From the NCBI GenBank assembly GCA_964469165.1, contig CAYXXZ010000020.1, positions 1 to 38,049 on the forward strand: a stretch of 38,049 bases of DNA. Direction: 5' to 3'. Within the stretch, counting starts at the first letter, position 1. Each line of letters starts with the position of its first letter. Shown piece after piece: positions 1-6,712 of the stretch. The position numbers and the translations under genes are program-made. The DNA comes from CAYXXZ01 sp964469165. GTDB taxonomy: Bacteria; Pseudomonadota; Gammaproteobacteria; Pseudomonadales; Porticoccaceae. The notes under the pieces were generated by a model that saw only the letters and a program-made list of their open reading frames with translations, did not search any database and had not been told where the DNA came from.

Positions 1-1
1 C

Positions 2-55
2 GCCAGCTTCATCACAGGCATGTCGATCACCGCCGACGGCGGCATGCATCTCTGA
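2..55 (+). CDS. C-terminal end of a short-chain dehydrogenase (partial)
   Basis: Seventeen codons and a TGA stop remain of a gene that starts before the window. They read A-S-F-I-T-G-M-S-I-T-A-D-G-G-M-H-L. This matches the usual C-terminus of classical SDR enzymes, where S-x-x-I/V-T-G-x-x-x-x-V-D-G-G precedes the last residues. The Rossmann and catalytic parts lie outside, so substrate and cofactor cannot be judged. A strong hairpin follows the stop at once, so the gene ends a transcription unit. A second SDR at 4212-5039 suggests the surroundings are catabolic. Confidence 0.72.
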   Translation, partial: ASFITGMSITADGGMHL

Positions 56-60
56 GAACC

Positions 61-85
61 TGGCCCCCGATCCAGTCGGGGGCCA
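61..85 (+). terminator. Hairpin terminator after the SDR
   Basis: A perfect 10-bp stem (TGGCCCCCGA / TCGGGGGCCA) with loop TCCAG begins five bases after the stop. It is followed by CTTTCTATAAA, which has only a short T stretch. The stem is very GC-rich, so intrinsic termination is plausible although the U-tract is weak. Confidence 0.7.
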
Positions 86-107
86 CTTTCTATAAACCGG
101 CGAAACA

Positions 108-1352
108 ATGCGCATCGAGGCTCTCGGAAACGGTGAGGCGCCAATTCAGGTCAAGGGGCTGTACGTACTCTGGACCGGCGATGGAATGCGTGGCGTCAAA
201 AGTGCGGAGCGGGTGGCCTGGCATATCGAAAGCGCCCTCGAATCCGCCAATGTGGGCGCCAACCAGCGCTTGGGCTCCGAACAGGAGCTGATCGCGGCGC
301 TGAACATGGGCGTGGGCGCGGTTCGCGAGGCGCTGGAAATTCTCGACCTCAGGGGTATCTGCACCATTCAGCCGGGGCCGGGCGGAGGCATTTTTTCGGC
401 GCGCCCCGACACGGCCATGACCGCACAAATTCTGGTGCATTACCTGCTGCGCAGTGGTGTCACGGGCCACCACCTGTGCCAGGCGCAGGATTTTCTCGAC
501 AGCATCATCTGCAAGACAGATCTTCGACTGAACCCGGCGATATCGCTATTCGCAGAATGTGTTGCCCAACTGATTCAATGCCTGCCCGGAGAAAGTCTGA
601 ATATTCTTTCCCGTCACCGCTCCCTGTTGACGAAACCACTGGCCGATATTGCTGCCTTCAACTGGAAAAACCACTCTGGCACAAGAATCACCCTGGCCAA
701 GAAAATCGGCTGGGATATCTCCCGGAGGATCGTCAACGGATGCTACACAGACCAGCGTATCGGCTCGGAAGAAGTGCTGTGCAGTGAATACGGCGTCAGC
801 CGCGCATCCATGAGAAAAGCGATAAGGCTGATGGAGTCCATGGGAATCATCGAGTGCCGGCCGGGCCGCGGCCAGGGCTTGTTCGTATCCCCGCCGAATC
901 CGGTACCGGTGGTGCGCGCCATGAACAGTTATCTGCTCGGTGTGCGGATGTCGGAAGCGCAATTGCGTGCGGCGATTCAAGTGTTTGGCGGCGCAAGCCT
1001 GATGCTGCTGTTCGGCGACAGCAACGCCGATCGCAACCTGTTTCTCAAGGCCTCGATGCGAAACCTCGCGCAAGCGCCCGCTGGCGCGCGGCTGCCGGCA
1101 TGGAGAGCACCATTGAAATCCGCCGTGCAATTATCCGGCAACGGAATCCTCACGTTATTCTGGCTGGGCCTGGCGGGTTATACATTCCGCACGGCCAGAG
1201 CGGAAAACATCATGTCGGAGGCGGTCTACGACACGCTTCCAAGGAGCGTGCTGGATATGCTCGAGGGCATTCTGTCCGGAAGCGAGGAGCGCGCCATCGC
1301 TTCCTATCAGTACGTCTTTACCAGTGGAGGGCGCTACCCGGTTGCCTTGTGA
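108..1352 (+). CDS. Transcriptional regulator with two GntR-type winged helices
   Basis: The 414-residue protein contains two separate GntR-like DNA-binding domains. The first spans about residues 31-98 (GSEQELIAALNMGVGAVREA, then a G-rich wing P-G-P-G-G-G). The second spans about 194-262 (GSEEVLCSEYGVSRASMRKA, then R-P-G-R-G-Q-G). Ordinary GntR/FadR proteins have one wHTH and an effector domain of about 150 residues; here the second wHTH sits where an effector domain would be expected, and the remaining segments match no ligand-binding domain I can name. It probably controls the adjacent oxidoreductase genes (inference). No strong Shine-Dalgarno precedes ATG 108. ATG 186 (MRGVKSAERVAWHIE) starts just before the first wHTH and is a serious alternative start. 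The gene converges with the PAS gene. Confidence 0.8.
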   Translation: MRIEALGNGEAPIQVKGLYVLWTGDGMRGVKSAERVAWHIESALESANVGANQRLGSEQELIAALNMGVGAVREALEILDLRGICTIQPGPGGGIFSARPDTAMTAQILVHYLLRSGVTGHHLCQAQDFLDSIICKTDLRLNPAISLFAECVAQLIQCLPGESLNILSRHRSLLTKPLADIAAFNWKNHSGTRITLAKKIGWDISRRIVNGCYTDQRIGSEEVLCSEYGVSRASMRKAIRLMESMGIIECRPGRGQGLFVSPPNPVPVVRAMNSYLLGVRMSEAQLRAAIQVFGGASLMLLFGDSNADRNLFLKASMRNLAQAPAGARLPAWRAPLKSAVQLSGNGILTLFWLGLAGYTFRTARAENIMSEAVYDTLPRSVLDMLEGILSGSEERAIASYQYVFTSGGRYPVAL

Positions 1353-1456
1353 TACGCTTTGCGGTGGCAGCGTTGTGAGCCATCTGTGTTTGATTCATTG
1401 CCTACGCTTTTCCCGTTTTTATTCCATTCCCGCTGCTTCGGTGGATGCCCGTGCTT

Positions 1457-1870
1457 CTAATCACTCTTCTGTCGCGCCGCCCGCTGCTGCTCCATGCGCT
1501 CGGTGACATCACGCGCCACGGCGACTGAGCCGATCACCTGGTTGTTTTCGGGATTTTTGACCAGCGCGAAAGTCATCTCCACGTAGAGACGCCGACCGCT
1601 TTTGTGCAATCCGCGTGTCAGGGTCGGACGCCCGTCGAGGCGCAGCTTGCCGCTGGCCATGGCTGCCTGATAGCCGGCCCAATGAGGTGCTCGCAAATGC
1701 TCGGGGATGATCAGGTCGAGGCTGCTGCCGAGCATTTCCTCGGCAGTGAAGCCAAACACCGCCGTCGCGACGTGGTTCCAGCGCCGCACAAGGCCGGCTT
1801 CATCGGCAAAAATCATTGCATCGCCCATTTGATCAATCAACCATTCGGCCAGCTGGGGGTAAGTCGCCAC
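1457..1870 (-). CDS. Stand-alone PAS domain protein
   Basis: This 137-residue protein is almost entirely one PAS/PAC sensor domain. It has the PAS core D-A-M-I-F-A-D-E-A-G-x-V-x-x-W-N followed by A-x-x-x-F-G-F-T-A-E-E-M-L-G, and the C-terminal PAC strand G-S-V-A-V-A-R-D-V-T-E-R. It has no kinase, GGDEF, HTH or methyl-accepting domain, no membrane segment and no signal peptide, so it is a cytoplasmic sensor or adaptor acting through a partner. The ligand (haem, flavin or small molecule) cannot be told. It ends with a short charged tail. It converges with the tandem-wHTH regulator and starts about 190 bases from the divergent flavoprotein gene, so a link to that cluster is possible but not shown. 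Confidence 0.85.
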   Translation of the reverse strand: MATYPQLAEWLIDQMGDAMIFADEAGLVRRWNHVATAVFGFTAEEMLGSSLDLIIPEHLRAPHWAGYQAAMASGKLRLDGRPTLTRGLHKSGRRLYVEMTFALVKNPENNQVIGSVAVARDVTERMEQQRAARQKSD

Positions 1871-1926
1871 GATGAGTTCCTCGTCCTGTCAATACCAGCA
1901 CCAATATACGCCATTCGCGCCTGCTG

Positions 1927-1977
1927 AGTTTGGGGTCAGAGTAAAAACGTAGCTGGTTTTTACTCTGACCCCAAACT
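1927..1977. repeat. 22-bp perfect palindromic hairpin (GGGGTCAGAGT family)
   Basis: Two 22-base arms (1927-1948 and 1956-1977) are exact reverse complements around the 7-base loop GTAGCTG. The core is TTTGGGGTCAGAGTAAAAAC. It lies between divergent genes, so it is not a simple terminator. From memory, GGGGTCAGAGTAAAA palindromes recur between genes in many gammaproteobacteria and often accompany REP-associated tyrosine transposases; I could not check this. A weak echo, GGGGTCAGTAAGTTTT, occurs at about 11680. Confidence 0.85.
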
Positions 1978-1985
1978 ACATGAAG

Positions 1986-2014
1986 TTGTAAATACCGAAA
2001 AAGCACTGTAGAGT
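1986..2014 (+). promoter_or_regulatory. Candidate sigma70 promoter for the flavoprotein gene
   Basis: TTGTAA (1986-1991) and TAGAGT (2009-2014) are separated by 17 bases in an AT-rich stretch just upstream of the flavoprotein start. The -35 box has one mismatch to consensus and the -10 box has two. Placement and spacing are good, but the call rests on pattern only. Confidence 0.45.
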
Positions 2015-2019
2015 TTATG

Positions 2020-2047
2020 TATCAATCGTTATATAAGTATTATCAAT
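2020..2047. promoter_or_regulatory. Possible operator: TATCAAT direct repeat, 21-bp period
   Basis: TATCAAT occurs at 2020-2026 and again at 2041-2047, a spacing of 21 bases or two helical turns. The interval holds the palindrome TTATATAA. The repeats lie between the candidate -10 box and the start codon, where a repressor could act. The neighbouring two-wHTH regulator is an obvious candidate ligand, by inference only. Confidence 0.25.
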
Positions 2048-2057
2048 AAGCGTGATC

Positions 2058-4025
2058 ATGGAACTAGGCCGAACACTGAGTCCCATCCGCATTGGCGGCG
2101 TGGAAATCCCGAACCGGATTGCGCGGACGGGGCACGTCACGCTGTTTTCTCCGATGGGGCCGGTGAACGACAGCTTGATCGACTATCACCTCGCCCGCGC
2201 CAAAGGCGGGGTCGGGCTTACCATCCTCGAAGCACTCGCGGTGCATCCTTCGTCGGCGCTCAGTCTTGCCGCCTGGGCGGATGGTCTCGTCGACGGCTAC
2301 AAGACGCTGATGAGCGCGGTGAAGCCGTACGGCATGAGAGTCTTTCAGCAGCTGTGGCACGGCGGTCATATCTATCCGCAGCCCACGGGCGCGCCGCCCT
2401 GGGCGCCGTCGGCGATCCCGCATTACGTTACGGGTATGCGACCCATTGCCGTGGACAAAGCCCAGATCGACGAACTGACCACTGCTTACATCGATGCCGC
2501 GCGCGCCTGTGCCGAAGGCGGGCTCGACGGCATCGAGGTGCATGCGGGGCACGGCTATCTCATCGCCCAGTTCCTGTCACCGCTACTCAATCAGCGCGAT
2601 GACGAATACGGCGGCAATCTCGAGAACCGGATGCGTTTTCTGACCGATGTATTGCGCGGTATACGCGCGGCCATTCCGGCGCATATGGCTGTGGGTGTGC
2701 GCCTCAGTGAATCGAGCGACGCCGATGTGCTGTCGCTTGCGGAAACGCGTGAAATAGCCGCTCGTCTGGAAGCCGAGGGGCTCATCGATTACGTCAATGT
2801 CTCCCACGGTGACTACTACCGGATGATCGACCAGATAGGTTCCATGACGGAGCCCGCCGGTTATCAGCTGCCGACATCGGGGGCAATTGCCAGCGCCGTT
2901 CGCGTACCGCGGCTGGTGACCGGGCGCTTTCGCACACTCGAGGAAATCGAACAGGTTTTGCGCGAAGGCACCGCGGATATGGTGTCTATGGTGCGCGCCC
3001 TCATCGCCGATCCCGACATCCTGAGAAAAACCATCGATCAGGGCGCGGATCGGGTGAGGCCCTGCCTGGCCTGTAATCAAGGCTGCGTCGGGGGCGCGGT
3101 TGCGGTGGGCCGCATGGGCTGCGTGATCAACCCCGCCGTCGGTTTCGAGGGTACGCTCGGCGAAGAATTGATCGGCACCACGAAATCGCCCCGCAAGGTA
3201 CTGGTGGTGGGCGGTGGTCCAGCGGGTATGGAGGCGGCGCGTGGCGCGGCATTGCGGGGGCACAGGGTGACGCTTGCGGAAGCGGCGCCGAAACTGGGTG
3301 GTGCCCTGGAATACGTGCGCCATGCGCCCAGGCTGGCAACCTTCGAGGATTACCGGCAGTGGCTGGAGCGGGAAGTTTTTCGCCTGGGGGTGGAGGTGCG
3401 GCTCTCGACCTATATGGACGCCGACGACGTGCGCGCCGAGGGGGCGGACGAGGTCGTGATCGCCACCGGTGCGACGCCCGACCTGTCCGGATTTCAGGTG
3501 GCGATGCCGGGCTTGCCGATGGCGCGTTCACCGGATGCGCGGGTGGTGTCGTCCATCGAACTGCTTGCCGATCCGCGCGCCGACTGGGGGGCGAGCGCCG
3601 TGGTCTATGACGATGTCGGCGATTATGAGGCGATTGCCTGCGCGGAGTTTCTGATCGAGCGCGGATTGTCCGTGACCTTCGTCACGCGCCAGGCCATGTT
3701 CGGACAGGTCATGGAGGCGACGGCACGCGCCGAGGCGGCGCTCGATCGCCTCGGTCGCGATGGCCGTCTGGGTGTTCATACCCGCGCTCGCATGGTGTCT
3801 GCCGGCAAGGGCGAAGCCGTTTTCAAGGCGCATGGCATGCCTGCGCAAACAGTGCGCGCCGATACGCTGGTGTTCGTCGGTTACAAACTTCCCAATGATG
3901 AGCTGGCCCAGGCGCTCGCCGGGGAGAGCGGTTTTACCGTGCATCGGGTGGGCGACGCGCTATCCGCACGGGATCTCCAGGCAGCGGTGAGGGAAGGGCA
4001 TTTGGTGGGGCGTTCAATTGTGTGA
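2058..4025 (+). CDS. Old yellow enzyme / 2,4-dienoyl-CoA reductase-like flavoprotein
   Basis: This 655-residue cytoplasmic oxidoreductase has the FadH-type architecture. An FMN-binding TIM barrel (about 1-335; VHAGHGYL at 161-168) is followed by an iron-sulphur motif with Cys336, 339, 343 and 355, then an FAD/NAD(P)H Rossmann domain (GGGPAG at 385-390). In this family electrons pass from NAD(P)H through FAD and 4Fe-4S to FMN to reduce an enone or dienoyl-CoA. Tyr167 and His250 match the acid/base positions of FadH. Length is close to FadH (about 670). The family also includes trimethylamine dehydrogenase and steroid or bile-acid ene-reductases, so the substrate is open. I chose ATG 2058; an in-frame GTG lies at 2052. 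The SDR and P450 that follow suggest degradation of a cyclic or terpenoid-like compound. Confidence 0.87.
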   Translation: MELGRTLSPIRIGGVEIPNRIARTGHVTLFSPMGPVNDSLIDYHLARAKGGVGLTILEALAVHPSSALSLAAWADGLVDGYKTLMSAVKPYGMRVFQQLWHGGHIYPQPTGAPPWAPSAIPHYVTGMRPIAVDKAQIDELTTAYIDAARACAEGGLDGIEVHAGHGYLIAQFLSPLLNQRDDEYGGNLENRMRFLTDVLRGIRAAIPAHMAVGVRLSESSDADVLSLAETREIAARLEAEGLIDYVNVSHGDYYRMIDQIGSMTEPAGYQLPTSGAIASAVRVPRLVTGRFRTLEEIEQVLREGTADMVSMVRALIADPDILRKTIDQGADRVRPCLACNQGCVGGAVAVGRMGCVINPAVGFEGTLGEELIGTTKSPRKVLVVGGGPAGMEAARGAALRGHRVTLAEAAPKLGGALEYVRHAPRLATFEDYRQWLEREVFRLGVEVRLSTYMDADDVRAEGADEVVIATGATPDLSGFQVAMPGLPMARSPDARVVSSIELLADPRADWGASAVVYDDVGDYEAIACAEFLIERGLSVTFVTRQAMFGQVMEATARAEAALDRLGRDGRLGVHTRARMVSAGKGEAVFKAHGMPAQTVRADTLVFVGYKLPNDELAQALAGESGFTVHRVGDALSARDLQAAVREGHLVGRSIV

Positions 4026-4054
4026 CGAGCGGGGAAGCAGCTGTAATCCGTAAT

Positions 4055-4107
4055 CTTTAAGCAGGAACACCGGAAGAACTGAGCTCTGTCAGCGTTCCTG
4101 CTTAAAG
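4055..4107. repeat. 14-bp inverted repeat with 25-base loop
   Basis: CTTTAAGCAGGAAC (4055-4068) and GTTCCTGCTTAAAG (4094-4107) are exact reverse complements. Past one mismatch the outer bases pair again. It lies 30 bases after the flavoprotein stop and about 105 bases before the SDR start. It could be a terminator or attenuator, or a two-site operator for the SDR-P450 genes. There is no clear T-run on the plus strand. Confidence 0.6.
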
Positions 4108-4211
4108 CTTACAACGTATAGCTCGTCCACAGCCCGTGGCCGGAAGAGAACCGGATTTTGAGCGCATGCTCGTCCACAAATAAAACGACGTTGAGAGGAG
4201 TACAACAGTAA

Positions 4212-5039
4212 ATGGCGAAATTGCTCGAAGGAAAAAAAGCGTTGATCACCGGCGCGGGACGAGGCCTGGGGGCGGCGATCGCAGTGGCGTTTGCCAGAGA
4301 AGGTGCCGATGTCGCGCTTGCCGCACGCTCGCGCAACGAACTGGAAGAGGTGGCGGCGCAGGTGGAAAAACACGGGGTGCGGGCGGCGGTGCTGCCGGTC
4401 GATCTCCGCGATCGCCAACAGGTGGAAAAACTGGCGGACGATGCGCTTTCGGTGTTTGGTGGTCTCGATATCTTCATGAACAACGCGGCGATGGAGTCGA
4501 CGTTGCGCCCGTTTCTGGACATTCCCGAGGATGAGTGGGACAGCACCCAGGAAATCAATTTTGGCGCGGCAATCATTCTGCTGCGCCGCATCGGCGCGCG
4601 CTTCGTTGAACAGAAGTCCGGTAACGTCATCATCATGTCGAGCATCCGCGGAACATCCGGCGTGCCCATGGGAAGCGGCTATGCGACGACCAAGGCCGCA
4701 TTGAACAGCATCACCAAGTCATTGGCGGTGGAGTGGGGGCCTGCGGGTGTGCGCGTCAACGGCATTCTCCCGGGGCCGGTGCTGACGCCGGGTGTGCGGG
4801 CGGCGCTCGAGGACAATCCGGCACTGCTGGAGTATTTCGGAAACATCGCGCCGCTCAAGGGTTGGAACATGCCGGACAAGGTGGCGGACACAGCGGTATT
4901 TCTCGCCAGCGACATGTCTCGCGCCATCACCGGACATCTGCTGGTGACCGACCAGGGGCTCACCGCGATCCTTCAGGACGCGTTCACCATGGTATCCACG
5001 GAGGCCATGCAGGCGGCCGCGGCGCCGGGGGACGGTTGA
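4212..5039 (+). CDS. Short-chain dehydrogenase/reductase
   Basis: This 275-residue classical SDR oxidises or reduces an alcohol/ketone pair with NAD(P). Visible motifs are the cofactor turn TGAGRGLG (13-20), NNAA (90-93), the catalytic triad Ser144-Tyr157-Lys161 (YATTK), the PG motif at L-P-G-P (187-190) and a C-terminal D-Q-G in place of D-G-G. Arg39-Ser40 after the second strand suggests NADP preference, which is weak evidence. An AGGAG Shine-Dalgarno ends 11 bases before ATG 4212. A 25-residue tail follows the canonical end of the fold. It lies between an ene-reductase and a P450, consistent with stepwise oxidation of one substrate, but the substrate is unknown. Confidence 0.9.
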   Translation: MAKLLEGKKALITGAGRGLGAAIAVAFAREGADVALAARSRNELEEVAAQVEKHGVRAAVLPVDLRDRQQVEKLADDALSVFGGLDIFMNNAAMESTLRPFLDIPEDEWDSTQEINFGAAIILLRRIGARFVEQKSGNVIIMSSIRGTSGVPMGSGYATTKAALNSITKSLAVEWGPAGVRVNGILPGPVLTPGVRAALEDNPALLEYFGNIAPLKGWNMPDKVADTAVFLASDMSRAITGHLLVTDQGLTAILQDAFTMVSTEAMQAAAAPGDG

Positions 5040-5107
5040 TGCGTTCGACCTGAAGCGCGAAGCCTGGCTCCATCGACAGCCTAAACAAACTCCAAGGGTG
5101 GACAATC

Positions 5108-6355
5108 ATGCAAACCGAAACCATAAGCGACATCGATTTTGCCCATGCCGACAGACTCGGCAATCGCCTGCTGACCGAGCTCGACCGTTTCCGCGAGAGC
5201 GCGCCGGTGATATGGAGCGATTCTGCAGGCGCCTGGATCGTGACGCGGCACGAGGATGTGGTGGAAGCCCTGACTGGCAAATATCCGCTCTCCAACGCGC
5301 GTTATACACCGGAGGCGTTCAGTGCCATTTCCGCCGAGGAGCGGCCATCGCGGCTGCCCATTCTCACCTCGTCGATCTCCCATTGGGCGTTCAATCTGGA
5401 TGCACCCGATCACACGCGTCTGCGCAAATTGCTGACGCGGGCGTTCGCCAAGCCGGTGGTGCGTGCTGTGCAGCCGTTCGCGCAGGCGACCATGGAGCGT
5501 GTTCTCGACGCGGCTCCCGTTGGCCAGCCGGTGGAATTTGTCGATACCATCGCGCGTGCCATCACCGGGCGCGTCATTCTTCATCTCTTCGGTCTTGGCG
5601 AGCCCTTGCTGGAGCGCTTCCAGTCCTGGTCACAGGCATTGAACCTCGCGCTCGGTGTGTTCAACCCTCCAGCGGAGGCACTCGACGCGGCAGAAACCGC
5701 ATTGCGTGAAATGAAGGAAGTGCTGACGCCGGAGATCGAGGTGCGGCGCAAACGGCCGACGGAGGATTTTCTGTCCCAGTTGGTGATCGCTCACGAAGAC
5801 GGTGACCAGCTGTCTCATGAAGAGGTGATGGGCATCTGCTATGTGGCGCTGCTCGCCGGGCACGACACCACCATGAACTCCATGGCGCTCGGTGTCGATA
5901 TCCTTGCCCGCAACCCGGATCAGATCGACTATCTGCTGGCGCATCCCGACGACATCGTCAATTCGGTAATGGAAATCACCCGGCTGAGCGCCATGTCGAC
6001 GGGGCAGGGCAGGCTGGTGACCGAAGATTTCGAATGGCACGGTGCCAGGCTCAAGAAAGGGGATTTCGCCATGCTGATGTTTGCTGCCGCCAACCGCGAT
6101 CCGCGGCGCTTCACCAATCCCACGATGCTGGATCTTTCGCGGGATTCGAGCGAGGTGGTCACCTTCGCGCCGGGGATTCACCACTGCATCGGCCATCTCC
6201 TCGCAAAGATGCAGCTGAGCGAATTTTTCGTGCGATTCTTCAGCCGTTTCGATGTGGAATTGCTGGATGATGAGCTGGCGTTCATCGCCGCCTACAGCTT
6301 TCGTGGTCTCGATGAGATGAATGTGAAGCTTAAAGCCCGTTCACGACTCGCTTGA
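5108..6355 (+). CDS. Cytochrome P450 monooxygenase (soluble bacterial type)
   Basis: This 415-residue protein has the landmarks of a bacterial class I P450. These are the I-helix oxygen-activation motif AGHDTT (250-255), the K-helix E-x-x-R at Glu289-Arg292, and the haem loop FAPGIHHCIG (353-362) with Cys360 as thiolate ligand. There is no membrane anchor or fused reductase, so it needs a ferredoxin and ferredoxin reductase from elsewhere. No such genes are in this window. It inserts one oxygen atom from O2 into a hydrophobic substrate that cannot be named here. An AAGGG element stands about ten bases before ATG 5108. It follows the SDR by 68 bases and is probably cotranscribed. The next 350 bases hold REP-like repeats. 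Confidence 0.92.
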   Translation: MQTETISDIDFAHADRLGNRLLTELDRFRESAPVIWSDSAGAWIVTRHEDVVEALTGKYPLSNARYTPEAFSAISAEERPSRLPILTSSISHWAFNLDAPDHTRLRKLLTRAFAKPVVRAVQPFAQATMERVLDAAPVGQPVEFVDTIARAITGRVILHLFGLGEPLLERFQSWSQALNLALGVFNPPAEALDAAETALREMKEVLTPEIEVRRKRPTEDFLSQLVIAHEDGDQLSHEEVMGICYVALLAGHDTTMNSMALGVDILARNPDQIDYLLAHPDDIVNSVMEITRLSAMSTGQGRLVTEDFEWHGARLKKGDFAMLMFAAANRDPRRFTNPTMLDLSRDSSEVVTFAPGIHHCIGHLLAKMQLSEFFVRFFSRFDVELLDDELAFIAAYSFRGLDEMNVKLKARSRLA

Positions 6356-6367
6356 AACGTGAAACTG

Positions 6368-6430
6368 TGTAGGAGCGCGACCCTTGCTGTGTGTCTCGAT
6401 GGCGGTGTCGCCTGCAGGCAGGCTCCTACA
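6368..6430. repeat. REP-like inverted doublet, first pair
   Basis: TGTAGGAGC (6368-6376) is a shortened unit on the plus strand. Facing it at 6407-6430 is a full 24-base unit on the minus strand, beginning GTCGCCTGCAGGC and ending GGCTCCTACA. The full unit is itself near-palindromic around CCTGCAGG. Units in opposite orientation are typical of REP/BIME elements, known from Pseudomonas and other gammaproteobacteria. They lie just after the P450 stop, where they may stabilise mRNA ends. Confidence 0.8.
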
Positions 6431-6513
6431 AGAGACGTGTGGTGCAGAAGCTCGCTGGCAAGCAGCCTGCAGGAGCTCCTTCTCTGCCCCCTCCGAGCCT
6501 CGTGGCCCGCCCC

Positions 6514-6575
6514 TGTAGGAGCCTGCCCGCAGGCGACCCCTACCGAGATTTGTCGCCTGCAGGCAGGCTCCTACA
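6514..6575. repeat. REP-like inverted doublet, second pair
   Basis: A 24-base unit at 6514-6537 (starts TGTAGGAGCCTGCC, ends GCAGGCGAC) faces an inverted copy at 6552-6575. They differ at one position, so the pair can fold into a long hairpin with a 14-base loop. The right unit is identical to the one at 6407-6430. Together with the first pair this forms a BIME-like cluster between the converging P450 and gltA genes. Confidence 0.85.
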
Positions 6576-6653
6576 GGGTGTCGTTGAGAAGCAAGCCCCG
6601 GCGGCGGTGCGTGACAGCAGATCCTTTGCATTTTTCTGGCGGGTAACAGGAGG

Positions 6654-6693
6654 AGTCACCCATGAAGCCTGTATGGCCGGTTCATGGGTGACT
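6654..6693 (-). terminator. Hairpin downstream of gltA
   Basis: AGTCACCCATGAA (6654-6666) and TTCATGGGTGACT (6681-6693) form a perfect 13-bp stem with a 14-base loop, 19 bases past the gltA stop. Neither side has a clear U-tract, so it may be a 3' stabilising hairpin or a weak bidirectional terminator between converging genes. Confidence 0.5.
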
Positions 6694-6712
6694 TCAAGGC
6701 GTGCTGGCGAGC

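Noticed and set aside
6368..6575. CRISPR-like repeats
   Set aside because: Units alternate in orientation, spacing is irregular and there are no cas genes. The pattern is REP/BIME.
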